From positions 3,163,001-3,227,000 of the forward strand of contig PQWQ01000005.1 of assembly GCA_002943765.1 (NCBI GenBank): 64,000 bases of DNA, read 5' to 3'. The translations under genes were made by a program, and so were the position numbers. The notes under the pieces were generated by a model. That model had not been told where the DNA came from. It did no database searches and worked only from the letters and a program-made list of their open reading frames with translations. Shown piece by piece: positions 13,830-27,085 of the stretch (position 1 is its first letter; the number at the start of each line of letters is the position of its first letter). The DNA is from Psoroptes ovis. Lineage: Eukaryota; Arthropoda; Arachnida; Sarcoptiformes; Psoroptidae.

Positions 13830-16800
13830 TTACAAATCAGTCACTGGAATGCCACCATTTGTTGTTGTTATCGTCGTTGTTGCTGTTGCTGATGATGATT
13901 GTGGTTTATGTTGTTTTGGTTGTTGTTGCAATGTTTTTATATCAAATAAATCAATAGGTTTGTTGTGATTGTTGGTGTTTGTTGGTTGATTTTTATTCAA
14001 AATTATTGTTGTTGTTGGTGGTGATACATTATGATTATTATTATTATTATTTGAATTGATAATATAATTATTATCTGAACTTAATGTTCTTTTGGCAACA
14101 TTTACAACATCGATCAATGTTGCTGTATTCGTATTATTATTAGTACCATTATGACTATTATTATTGATGTTGTGACCAATATTCAATGGTAATGAATGTT
14201 GTTGATGAACAATTGTTGATGCCGTTGGAAATGTAGTCGATTTATATATTGATGATGGTGAATAATCATCATTCAAATTGATCATCATCATATCATCTCT
14301 ATCTAAATCTTCATCATCGTCATCCTCATCATCATATTCATCATCTTCAGCACAAGTATCATCAGCAACATATGTTGATATGGTACGAGCACGTTCCGAT
14401 GTTATAGTTTCGGCTGTAGATTTTAAATCAGCAGCCGTATCATCAGCAGATGAAAATGATGATTGTAAATAACCGACACCAACTCCGTTATTGATTCCAT
14501 TGATTTTCGAACGAAAACCTCGTTGTAATAATCTTGAATTTGATGATGAACTTACAGTCGATCCGGCAGTGGATATAGCTGTCGACATATTATTAGTTGC
14601 CGCTGTTGATGAAGATACACTGCCATTCATATGATGGCTATGATGATGATTACTACCAAAATGTGTCGATAACATTATATTTGTTTTGCTTTGTCTATGA
14701 TAATAATGACCAAAATATCTTTGCCATACTTTACTATTCATTCGTCTTTGTCGCCAACGACAAAATGCAACGACACCAATACTGATTATAATTAATGATA
14801 ATATAAAAATGATGATCAACAACACCAACAATGTATTTGAGATCGATCGTTCTTCATTATCCAAATCATCACCATTAGAATCGGATAAATGTGAACTATG
14901 ATGATTATGAGGATCTGTGGTTGTCGGATGTTGATCAGTGGTGATGACCATTTTCATAACACATCGTGGTAATGGACCACTCCATGCTCCATTTACATTA
15001 CAATTGATCGATGTCAAGCCATCCAATTCATAACCATCAATGCAACTGAACACAGCTCGAGTTTGATTTACAATTTTAACAGATCCATGTGAAAATGTTG
15101 AAATTGGTGCACATTTTAGTGATGAAAATTCATTCACAGGACAATGTGGCATTGCTTGTGACCATTCACCATCTTCACGACATTTTGCCGTCAATTTCAT
15201 ACGATTCGAAATGCAGCTAAAGATGATTATATCACCCGGTGTGTATGCATTTTTATTTTTACGTTGTTTACGATTTGCATCGACAATTCGAAGACCATTA
15301 TGAGGACGAACAGGATTCGGACATGTAACAGCTATACATTGATATGTTTCATTAGTAGAATTATTGCTGATATTATTATCATTTTTAGTAGAATTAACTA
15401 TATTAATACTAGGAGCTGCTGCTGTTTTATAATATTGTTCTAATGGACTCCATTGATCATTGGAACCACAAATTCTTGTGCTACTCATTGCATTTAAACG
15501 ATATCCATGATCACAAATATAATCGGCACGTGAATGAATTTTTCGATTCGAATCCGAGTAAGAAATTCTTCCATTTTTCAACTCAGGTAGCAATGGACAT
15601 TGTTTCAGACGACATTCAGGCGGTTGACGATTCCATTGACCATCAGCACGACATGTTAATACTGGAAAACCGATTGTTTCATATCCATCATTACAAACAT
15701 AATGTACATTTGAATTGAATGCAAACAATGGTGTTGCACTCTTGTTGTAAGCAATTTGAGCATTTGGTATTTCCAATGGTTGACTACAATTAACGGCTAT
15801 TTAAATTGAAGAAGTTCCGAATTAATTTACCATTCAAGTATCGTAAACAGAAACTTACGCTGACAATTGAGCGTTACCATTGGAAACCAATGAGCACGTT
15901 GTTTATTGTTTACACTAGCCATACTATCCAAATCATAAATATCATCATTTCCATCATTTTTACGACTCATTTTACGTTTATCACCGAGAAAATCATTATC
16001 AATAAAACTAGATTTATCAACTGTTGCCGAATTCAAATGATGTTCAACATCATCATCATCATCGACATCACTTAATCGTTTACTATTTTTCCAACGATTC
16101 GAAACAATACGTGCATTCGATGAATGTGGCGATGAATCAGAATTGTAAACATCAGGAAATAATACATGGCTAGCACTTGGTAAATGTACACCTTCAATAA
16201 TGCAACGTGTTTGTGCATTACCATTTATCGATCGGAAACCTTGTTCACATTCATAGGTTGCTTCTTGTCCAACAGGGAATACGAAATGTTTTTGATGTCG
16301 ATGAAGATTTGATTGAGCATTCGGTACGATTGGTGGATCACCACAAAATACTGAATAAAAATAATTAAAAATGAATGTCAGGACATTTTCTAATTATGAT
16401 TATCAATGAAAATCATCATTAAACAAACTTACAATGTGGACTACTATATACATGTTGTTTAATGGCTTGATTATAATCATTCAATGTATATGAAGACGAT
16501 GATGATCCTGGTGATTGCTGCTGCTGTTGCTGCCTTTTTTCATTCGAATCATTTGAATGATTATCAATTTTCAATGTTTTAGCTGTCGTAATTGCTGAAG
16601 CTGCTGATGATGATGGAAAAATTAATGATGAACTAGTTGTTGTTGTTGTTGAAACATTATTATTATCATTATTATTATTGATTGTATGACTATTACATTG
16701 TATAATTATCAATGATAATATCAGGAATATTTGAAATAATTTATAATTTCCAAGGTATTTCACTGTTGTTGTTGATGATATATTTGAATTTGATAAATTT

Positions 16801-17540
16801 GATGATAATTTTCGACAATTATTATGACTATTATGATTTATTTTGATTTTCAAATCATTTCTGCTATCAATCATTGATAAATGCTTCGTTTTGTTGTTAA
16901 TAATTTGCATTATTTTGTTAAATATCATCATTAACAGTGGTAAAACAATATTGAAATTATAATACACAAGATAAAGCAACAACGACAAGATAAGATCACA
17001 AAATAATACAAATATATTTTTACTGGAAATGATTTGGTTGTTATTAATGAATGCGAATGGGTTAAATGTTTTCGATGACAATTTACTTGTCAATGTCTTC
17101 GTCGTTGCCGTCGTCGATGTCGATGATGATGATACTTGAAATGATGTACAACAACGTTGAAGATCGTTTCCATTATTAATGTTATTATCACTATCAACAT
17201 CATCATTGTTGGTTGATTCAAGAATACATTCCGATGAATTTAAATTGATAATATCACCATTATTGTGATTATTATTATCGTTATTATTAGTGCCATCATT
17301 ATTATTATTTTGATCACAAATTTCGAGAATATTTTCACCATCATTATTTTCAACGATATTATCATCACTACCATTTAATGTTTTCAACGATGATATTGTT
17401 GATGATGATTTACATTTAAATCTATTTAAATATTGACAATATGACAATCGTTTACCATCACTTGTATCGTCTGCACGATTGTCGTCATCATTGGTGGAAT
17501 TATCAAATAAATATTGGACGAGAAATTTCAAAGTTGCCAT
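13830..17540 (-). CDS. Sushi/CCP-domain single-pass transmembrane protein
   Basis: Three exons (17540-16433, 16350-15859, 15796-13830) join in frame to about 1188 residues. Five CCP (sushi) modules are recognisable from the Cys, Tyr-x-Cys, Gly-Tyr and Trp pattern, at roughly 372-532, 537-595, 600-687, 692-752 and 762-812. Module 1 carries an acidic insert of about 100 residues before its Trp, and module 3 a shorter insert. A clear membrane helix follows at about 855-878 with a basic CRWRQRR stop-transfer. The cytoplasmic tail has about 310 residues rich in Ser, Asn and acidic runs. CCP modules usually mediate adhesion or ligand binding on the cell surface. The first 285 residues are odd: a typical signal peptide (about 266-284) sits far from the predicted start, with another hydrophobic stretch at 175-210. 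Real translation may begin downstream, or an upstream exon is missed. The exact ortholog is not identified. Confidence 0.85.
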
Positions 17541-18751
17541 TTTTTGATTTAAAATTATTCGAATTACATTGAAATTGAAAAATTGCGATGCATTTGAGCG
17601 AATTCGAGTAAAATTAACCTGGAAATCGAACGAGAATAAGAAAAATAATAATTAAAACATTGAAATACACATTGAAACGTTGATAAATGTTTATGTTTGA
17701 TTAAATTTAAAAAAATAATTGAACATGAATAAGTGAATGAATAAATAAATAAACACATAAATGACAATAAATGTTTATTTTTCACATTTCATCAAATCAA
17801 AGTATTTACACACACACAAATCAATTGATAAATCAATGAATCATATACTCAAATACAAATAATTTCGATTATTTTCAATTTGACTAAGACTATGACTATG
17901 TTCACTTATTGATTGTGAATAAGTGAATAAACAAAGTAAGTCATCATGAACGGGGTCAAAATTTTGTGGCCAAAAATCAATGATAATCCAATAATTGATT
18001 ATTGAATTATTGATTCGATTAATTTCGAATTGAATTGTTGCGCAAATAAACAAATAAATGGCAATCAATGATGATGATGATGATGATGAAATAACTTGTA
18101 GATAGTCATGTGAAATTAAATAAAAATCAAATGGAATTACATGGAAAATATTGCAAGAAATTATCAAAAAAACAAACATAAAAATTTCTCACAATCATGT
18201 GTCAAAGTTCATATTTCTAAAATAATCAAAGAAGAACAATCAAAACATTTTCTTGTGAAGATCTCAATTTAACTCAATTTTAACGACCTTTTCGATGATC
18301 ATTTTAACGATCATTTAACAAGTACATGGTGCACAAATATCAATTGGTTCGGACGAATAGTTCAACAACGATTGTCCAAACAGGACTTTTGGTCTTTGAT
18401 CGTTGAGTTTCAATGTTTAAACATGAATATTTCAAAAAACAATTCAATGAATTTTCGATGATATTTGTGAATGATGATGATGAATTCATTCGATGAAAAT
18501 TATTGACCATTTGGCCGAATTCTTATTCGGTCGAATCTCTTATTTAGGTCTTGTTTACATTCAAAACAAACAGACTCACAAATGCACATAGATGCACCAT
18601 CCTATTCCAAAAAACAATGGAAAACAATTTTCGGTGTTTAATGAGATTGAATTAACGAGGAAAATGTTTTAAAACAATTCGAATTGAAGGTGGAAATGTT
18701 TGATGAAATTATTATTTTTTTCAATGACTATTTGCATATCACAAATACATA

Positions 18752-18830
18752 ATGGGTTGTCCCATAAGTTCTTGCCGTTTTTCGAATTAAAAAAAATTTA
18801 AAAACGGCAAGAACTTGTGGGACAACCTAA
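18752..18830. mobile_element. Mariner-type MITE, hairpin type A (copy 2)
   Basis: A 79-bp hairpin flanked by TA on both sides, with ends ATGGGTTGTCCCATAAGTT and AACTTGTGGGACAACCTAA. The arms pair through GTTCTTGCCGTTTT. Confidence 0.85.
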
Positions 18831-19043
18831 TAAATACACACACAAAGACATTGAACAATTAAGGAGCAACAATTTCAATTGGTTGATGATGATGATGATT
18901 TCAATTGTTTGCCATTAAGACATCCTTGACAATCATTATTACATTATTATTATTATTATGATCATCATCATCACTACGACACATAATTGCTGTTGATGTG
19001 GCTATTCAACCATTATCACATGCATTGTGATATGGCGAACTTA

Positions 19044-19124
19044 TTAGGTTGTCCGTAAAATTCTAGCCGATTTTCATGAACAATTCTATTGTGATTTTTC
19101 AAAATGAACTTTTCGGACAACCTA
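19044..19124 (+). mobile_element. Mariner-type MITE, type B (copy 3)
   Basis: Left end TTAGGTTGTCCGTAAAATTC after TA, right end CTTTTCGGACAACCTA. It shares the type B core (GCCGATTTTCATGAACAATTC) but its right half is diverged (GTGATTTTTCAAAATGAAC). Confidence 0.8.
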
Positions 19125-19613
19125 TGATATTAATTTGATGGTCATTTGGACAATTGAAGAGCATCAACAACAATAAAATAATCATTGCATTGAATTTTGA
19201 ATTGATTCATCAATTCGTGGCAATTCAATTGAAATTCAACACGTAATAACCATTATCATTATCACTATACAATTAAAATCGAATAAAGACATGAGAAACA
19301 CAATCAATGAGCATCGTTTCAATTATTACACCAAATAATCACATTGAAATGATGATGAAATGGTCAATAATTCTTAGTATTCATCAATCATCATTTCATA
19401 TCGATGATCAACAATTCATATCGATCAACAACAATCAATCATTCATTCATTGAATCGTACTTTGAATAATGAAGAAATCTTTGAATATTTCAATACTTTG
19501 AACACATTTACATGTAATTTACATCGAACACTGAGAACATCGAACGCATTTTTCTTTCGTAAGATGTGAATGACATTCATTGAAATATTATTCTATTTTT
19601 CTCAACGATAATA

Positions 19614-19693
19614 TTATGCTGTCCGAAAAGTTCTGGCCGATTTTCATGAACAATTCTATTAATTGAGCGGAATGAACTTTTCGGACAACCTAA
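19614..19693 (+). mobile_element. Mariner-type MITE, type B (copy 4)
   Basis: An 80-bp element between TA dinucleotides, left end TTATGCTGTCCGAAAAGTTC, right end AACTTTTCGGACAACCTAA. The core matches the other type B copies almost base for base. Confidence 0.85.
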
Positions 19694-19812
19694 TACTTTG
19701 AATACTTTGACTATACAAAATGATTTAATGGCGAATATACATAGAAATATTTATTCTTCGTTGATATCAAATTACATTGAATGTCTAAGCATTTTTTAAA
19801 AATTCAATTTTA

Positions 19813-19892
19813 TTAGGTTGTCCGAAAAGTTCATTCCGCTTAATCAATAGAGTTGTTCATGAAAATCGGCCAAAACTTTTCGGACAACCTAA
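19813..19892 (-). mobile_element. Mariner-type MITE, type B (copy 5)
   Basis: An 80-bp element between TA dinucleotides, inverted relative to the copy at 19614-19693. The asymmetric core lets the orientation be read. Confidence 0.85.
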
Positions 19893-20660
19893 TAAATACA
19901 CACGAAAAAAACAATTCATTTGATTCAATTCAACACTCATCAAAGGAGACAACCGGAATGTACGACGCATCAATGAAGATAATGCTCGGCTGGCTGAGTG
20001 TTTATGAATGCTTCAACTCTTTACACACCATTTGCATTTTTGCATAAAGGCTTTTGTCTTTGTCATCATCATCATCATCATCAACATCATCATCATCGGA
20101 CAATGACAAACCAAACAATAGAATTGAAATGATTGCACCATTATTCGTTTAATGCCTCGCTCGTTCATAATAACATTGAACAAGTCTTCTTCTTCGGAAC
20201 AACAATATTCAACTCTTTCGAGAAATCTTGTCGCTCATCACACACACACACACAAAACATGGTAATTTTACTTGTCACTGATCATACAAACAAATCAAAA
20301 TTGATCGACGGACATGTGTTCATCGTGCTGGAACGAAAAACGTTTTGATTTTTTGCTTGTTAACATGGCAATCTTCAACCAATCAATGACACCACCACTA
20401 ATAATCGGAGCTAAATGTTCAATGACCTGATTGTCTACTAATATTTACAATGATATTTTGATAGTTGGATCATCATTATCATTCCAAAAAATGAATGTTA
20501 CGATATAATCATTGAATCGAAATGGGTAGAAGATACTGGTTAAAGCTCAAAGCTTAAAATTATTGAAAAATCATCATGAATCAATGATTATTATTTGATT
20601 TATTTGTTTACTGCGTGTGTTTACTCGGTAAACACATACACAAACAAACACATAAACACA

Positions 20661-20740
20661 TTGGGTTGTCCCATAAGTTTTTACCGATTTTATCGTAGAA
20701 AATTATTGGAAAAACGGCAAAAACTTATGGGACAACCTAA
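20661..20740. mobile_element. Mariner-type MITE, hairpin type A (copy 6)
   Basis: An 80-bp hairpin with ends TTGGGTTGTCCCATAAGTT and AACTTATGGGACAACCTAA. The right side is followed by TA. The left flank is CA, probably a mutated TA. Confidence 0.85.
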
Positions 20741-23700
20741 TACACACGCAAACACACAAATCAATATGACAAACATTAGTTTGGGAATCACGAGGTAAAT
20801 AAACTGAAATATAGAATTGGATAATTTAGACCGAAAAACCGTCGGTTGGAATTGATAATCAAAAGGGTCGATAATTCAATACATTGAATATTCAATGAAA
20901 ACATGAGATAACATTTAATGAATAGTCATTAAATCGAATCATGAATCGACAAAGATATTTGTATGAATTCTGAGTGTATACACCCTTTTAAATGGATAAA
21001 ATATGCTCAAAAATTGTTAAAAATTTGGTTTTTAAAAATTCCATTAACGTGGATAAACAAATAGATAAGACACTTGATCAATTTAATTGATACTCACTTT
21101 TGGTGTGTCGTTGGTATTTGATGACTTAAATTTTAAACTAATTTTAGAGGATCATACAGACATAAAATATGCACAAATACCAAAATACAAACACAATTGG
21201 TTAAAGAGATCATTTGATAATGATATATTCGGTACATTGATTGAATATCGATGGAATTTTGGATCAAAAATTCGGAGTTGAAGATTCAAACATTGAAATA
21301 TTCGGTTTTTCGAAGCTTTTCTTTTTGGATTTTGCTCGTTTCAAAGGTGTCTTAAAGCTTATAAGCATAGATGTTTGATGAAAGATCAAAGATATTTGAT
21401 TGTTTTCAAATATTTTGAACGTTTATTCGGGAATTTCTTCAAGTTGTTCATCAAAATAATTAATTTTCAAAGTTTTTTGACATTTCAAAGCACGAAAACA
21501 ATTTGAGGTTTTCATTTGTACACAAATCAACAATAAACACTTACGATTTGATTTGATTTGAATTCAAATCAATTTCAAAAATTCAATTAAATTCAATTTA
21601 AAAACAATAAACACAACAATCAACACAACACACACTTATTCAATCATTCAAATTTACATTTCATTGTATTTTCATGGTGCATATGTTTTCGATATTTCGT
21701 TGAAATTTTCAAATTTTCAAAAATCATTCATTTCAAATACATTCAATCATCAAGAATGGTAAATTGTTTTGAGTAATCGAACGAACGAGCAAAGAATGTT
21801 TCGAATGTTGGCTCGGCTCGATGATCATAATGTTGTTTTGGGTTAATACGTTGAATATGAATGTTGGTTGGTTGGTTGGTATGTTTCAATTGAAATGAAT
21901 TATATCAGAACATGGAATGAATGATGAAAGAAAGAGAGAGAGAACGAGCCATTTACTACGTATAATTATCGTTGAATTGAATTGAATTCAATTGAATGAA
22001 ATATGAACATGTCTTGCAAGTTTTCACTGCTTAATGATAATGACGATCGTTTCGTTGATGATGATTCTTTGTTGCATCGAAATTCATAAATTGTTGTTGC
22101 TGGTGGTTGGTGGTGGCCGATGTTTGTTGTTTATGATCATCGAATCATTAAGAATGGTACTTGTGTGTCGAATGAATCGAAAAGAAACACATTTACTTGA
22201 GCCACTCTCATTGATGAGTGAATTTACCAACAACAATCAACAACAACAAATGTTTTGTTGTTGTTTCGTGTTTCTCTGTTTTTATTTTGGAATTACTCTG
22301 ACTGACTCTGACTCTCTCACACTTTTTTTGATTTTTCTCTCGGGTAACAAAAATTTTGAAAATAAATTTTTTTTTTTTGATTCAAACACGGTCAATGACG
22401 GAGAAATACGTTTTTTGAATTTGATTTTTCAAAAGCAATTGACGTAGTAATACGTCTAATTGCTTATTGGTTTCGAAATTTGCCGGCGCTATTTCGACAG
22501 AGTTAGAATCTTCTCTTTGAGCAAGTTCGAAGCAGTGGTTGATTCACACACACAAACAAATGAAACTTTCTACAAAGTATATACTAATCAATTATTTATT
22601 TATTATTTACCACTAGAAGATAGTTTTAAGAGGTTAGAATTTTTCTCATATTTTTTAATCATTTAGTTGTTTTGTTGGTGACTGGTAGTTGTTCGTTGGT
22701 TGGTGGTTGCAGCAATAATTTTCGCCTATTCAAAATTGCAAATGACTAATATAGTCTTGAACAACCTAAATCTATAGACTTGAATTGGATTTACCTGAAT
22801 TTTTGTTTTCATATATGAATTCAAATAATTCATTTGAAAAATTACCTGAGTTACCTGAAGAGAGAGAGAGTGATGATGATGAGCAATAATTATCATTTGC
22901 TGTGATTGCTTGGAAACCGTGGATTTCATTGAGCATTCACAAGTACAATGTGCAACGATATACGCTGGTATTTATTTATTATATTTGCGTGTGTGTGTGT
23001 GGCTGAATTATTTAATTTAATGATCAATGATTAATCATCATTCGATTAAAATAGTTGATTAGTAGTTTAATGTTGCTTTCGATGTTTATTTGATTGATGT
23101 TTGATTTAAATTTAATTCACTTTTAATCAAGTTTATTTCGGTTCGAATGAGCTCAGTTTACTTGGAAATATTCAAACATTCATTCGATTTCACTTTGATT
23201 GCAATCATAATCAATCGACGACTCATTGATGCAAGAGTTATGCTTTAAATATGATTAAACATATGTGGTGAAGTGATGGTGGTAAAAATAGTGGGTCTGG
23301 TGATAACGATTTGGCTGATTAACTGACTTGCTGACTATGATTAACTGGCGTGGCGTGTGGCTGATGCACATCTTGAACATGCCATATGTCATCATCGAAT
23401 ATCGGCATCGAATATGGTCCATACCATAACATCGAGCATCATATGGCACAAATGTCTTTGCCCGAATTTTCTACGAAATTTTCGTTTTTCCACGAAAAAA
23501 ACCTTGAAGCGGTAATTTCTTATTTCTTCGTTGGAAAATCCCAGATGGTCAACGAATGTTGTTGTTCGAATTAAATTTTGTTCACCATTTTGAACCATGT
23601 CTCTCCTTGATATACAAATATTACTATTAGTCAAAATGTCCTAAATATTTTCGCTTTCATTCATTCAGCAAAAAAACAAGACAGTCATAGACAACTTCAA

Positions 23701-26426
23701 GTACTCAAGTCAAATGTCTTCGTGTGAAATACGAAGAAACAAATGGTAAAATTACAATTGGATTTTCCCCACGATTCATCGAAAAACATTCATTTTGACG
23801 ATTGAATGATCGTTGGAAACAACAGACAAAATATTTCAAATATAATTGAAAACATTTGTCCCATTATTATCACACATTATAATGCAATGAATTGAATAAA
23901 TGAATGATGATTCATCCACACTGATATTGGTGCATATGGAGACAATTTTCAATTCATTTCCATTTAGTTCATTCATTCATTTTCACACCGATTCGAAGAG
24001 GATTTAGTCCGAGATGGTCACGATTTTTTCTTTGGCTCGAATTCGATGCCATTCATGAGGATTTTGATCGTAAATTCTCGAGCAACAATGACAGCCTCGG
24101 TCACTGATCATTGATTGTTTATGGTTTAAACACCGAAAAAGTGATTAGAATTTTAATCATCTTCGAAATATGTTTCCATATCAGGCAATTGAGATATGGA
24201 AGATATTGAAATATGACAGTTATCATTTAATTAAATACATAAACAATGTCAGTACATTTTAAAATGATAAGCAATGATTGCGAGCGAAACGGCTCAGATA
24301 ATTTACAGCCAAAGATAAATCACAATCAACCAGAGATATGAAGATATTTCAAGACAAAAAAAAACCAGTGTATAAATAAACTTGAAACTAAATTAATCAT
24401 AATTGAAAACGTTTTAAGTTTAAAAGTAAATGATAAATTGATTTTTTTGGGTTGTTGATTTCATTTACCGATATGAAATGAGCGTTTTATTCATTCATTC
24501 CGTTTGCTGGATGCTCGCAAATCAAATCAATCGATTGATTCAAATCAAATCACCTGACAAATACATTGACAATGGTGGAATGTCTTTCGGAAAATTTCCA
24601 AATGAATTATTACATCATTCAATTCAATGTTTTGATATGATTATCTCGGATAATCTGACCTTAATAAGATACCTCATTGTTTATTGTTTTTATTCATTCG
24701 TTTGTCGAATAATTTGATATGAAGAAAAATATTTATGATTATTATCATTTATTATCACCATTGAAATGTCATAATTTCAAATTTTATGAATTTGATTACC
24801 ACTCATATTTGATGAATGATCGAAGAATTGAAACAACAACAACACATATGATCAACCCAAAACCACACATTATTTGATTGACGATGCTGATGCTGGTGAT
24901 GGTGATAATAACAGTCAATCATATGATTACGGTGACCATAACGGCTGATTGTTCGATGGTAATGGTCAGATACAACAACAAACCACCACCGCAAATTCCA
25001 CGGTTATCTGAATGATTTTCAAAGTGAATCATCGTGGTAATCATAATTTAAAATAATAATAAATTATCATCAATTTCAAATTTGATCGAATTCGGTTCAA
25101 AATCGACCACTTTTTCTATTCTCAGATCAACATTGTATCTTTGTGTGTAAAGTTGATGACCTAGTTTCGACTTAGAATGAAATATCGTTATTGCGTGTGT
25201 GTGTGGATATGGATGAAAAGATATTTCTTATTCATTTTAAGCCGAATATCTTAAATCAGATTAGCTTTTGGAAATTTTTTGATGTTTTTTCATGTTTGAA
25301 ATATAAAACGATCAAGATAATAAATAAATTTGACATAATTGAATGTATTCATGTGTTTTTATTGTGTTCGGTTGTCGTTTTCGATGCAAAATGTTTCAAA
25401 ATTTCTGTCCGAAATTCGTAAAATTCATCAAGATATCGAATGGTCTGAAATGATCCTTTAGATTTATCTAAATCCAAGGCCTAAATGATTCAAAAATATC
25501 CATGAAAAACTAGCCGAGTGCTCAGTTTCAAAGAAATTTCAAAAAAAAAAAAATTTTGCGCAAAATGAAAAAATTTGAATTTTTAGAAAATTTCCTGGAA
25601 ACAAATTTTGAAAAAAAAAAGTTTACGGGAAAAGTGGATTTCTATTTTTTTTTTTTCAAAATTTGGCAGCTGATTTTTGTAATTAAAATTAATTCAATTG
25701 AATTATGTAATACAACAGCATCAGCAGCAACAACAACATTTATTATCAGCAAAAGCAATAAAACAACAACAAACAAATGCTGGTAAAGGTCGACAAAACG
25801 TCAAAATTTTTCGAAAATCATTTCGAAATATCAAAAAATTTGTCAAAATACTTTGATATGATTTGTTATCTTTGAAATTAAATACAGCTCAAATCAGTAT
25901 AATCGATCATTTGATTAATTTTTCCGTGAATTCATCAAAAAGAAAAATTTCCTGCATTAAAACTAATTCGACACGTCGCTTCTTTGATATGAATTTTTGA
26001 TTTTTCGAAAAATTTTTTGAAGACAAACAGAAAAGGCAGAAACAAAAGCGAAAAATGTAAACAAATAAATAATAATTCACTGTTTTAAATGAATTTGAAT
26101 TAATTTTAATGAATTTTTTTTCTTCTTTTGAATTAATTCAGTGTTTACCACTTTTGGCTCATCACCATCATCATTGTTTGCAGTCAATTATTATTATTAT
26201 CATCATAAACTGGAATTGAAAAGAGAATAAATGAAGAATTCAATTTCTTAATCTAAAAATAAATCATTTTTATTATTATTACTGTTGATAATGATTTAAA
26301 AGCATATCATCATCATCATTCAATGCTAACAACAACCATCCAAATATTAATGTTAATTTTGTTATATTGAGAATAAAGTAATAATAACAACCGCAACGAC
26401 AACAACAACAACTGTATTACTGCCAC

Positions 26427-26445
26427 CACACACACACACACACAC
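26427..26445. repeat. (CA)n microsatellite
   Basis: Short uninterrupted CA run upstream of the PP2C gene. Confidence 0.9.
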
Positions 26446-27085
26446 CGATGATATTATTATTGTCTTGTAATTGTCTTCTCAACATTTACTATTATCATTA
26501 TTATTCAGTGATGATAAAATTCAAGAATAAATGAATGTTAAACACATTCAAACGATATTTATTTATTCTTATAACGCATTTCTTATGGTGTTTTTCTTAA
26601 TTGAATGAAAATACACATTATTTCAGTATATTGAAAAGGCTTGAATTTGATTTGAATTAATTTAATTTTAAAATTGTTTTTTTGGCCCAAAACAACCGAC
26701 AACAACAACAATAAACAACCAAATTCTAAACAATGATGATGATGAAGATATATTTGATATTATAAATCAACATTTGTATATTTCTATTATTATTCTTCGT
26801 TGGAAAAATATGTATTGCATTACATGTTGTTGTTGCTGATATTTGAATAAGCAAAAAATAAACAATGAACTATGTGAAATATGAATTTTTTGCTTCCAAA
26901 TTGATTGATTGATTGATTGCTATTGATTGAATCCATGTTATTATTTATTAAGTTAAATTCATTCAGAAGTTTATTATTATTTGGAAAATCAAGCGAGAAT
27001 TTTAATTCGAAAAAATACATTTGAATCAATTTAAATTTCAAATTTTTCAAATTGTATCCATACATAATTTGAAAATAAATGAATT

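Larger units (their letters stand above)
17541..27085. other. Divergent intergenic region with MITE cluster
   Basis: About 9.5 kb lies between the starts of the minus-strand sushi gene and the plus-strand phosphatase gene, so both promoters probably lie here. I find no supported gene. Five short mariner-type elements lie at 18752-20740. The rest is AT-rich with (ATG)n at 18068-18089, CATT tracts and (CA)n at 26427-26445. Open frames such as 21087-21281 and 24478-24717 show no family features. Confidence 0.6.

Noticed and set aside
17564..18179. Minus-strand frames just upstream of the sushi gene
   Set aside because: They do not join in frame to exon 1 with usable splice sites and look like 5' untranslated or promoter sequence.
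19853..20047. Plus-strand frame starting in a MITE
   Set aside because: Its first 13 residues translate the type B element and the remainder has no recognised similarity.
23140..23160. GGTTCGAAT, reminiscent of a tRNA T-loop
   Set aside because: No acceptor, D-arm or anticodon stem of the right spacing surrounds it. No tRNA gene was found anywhere in the window.
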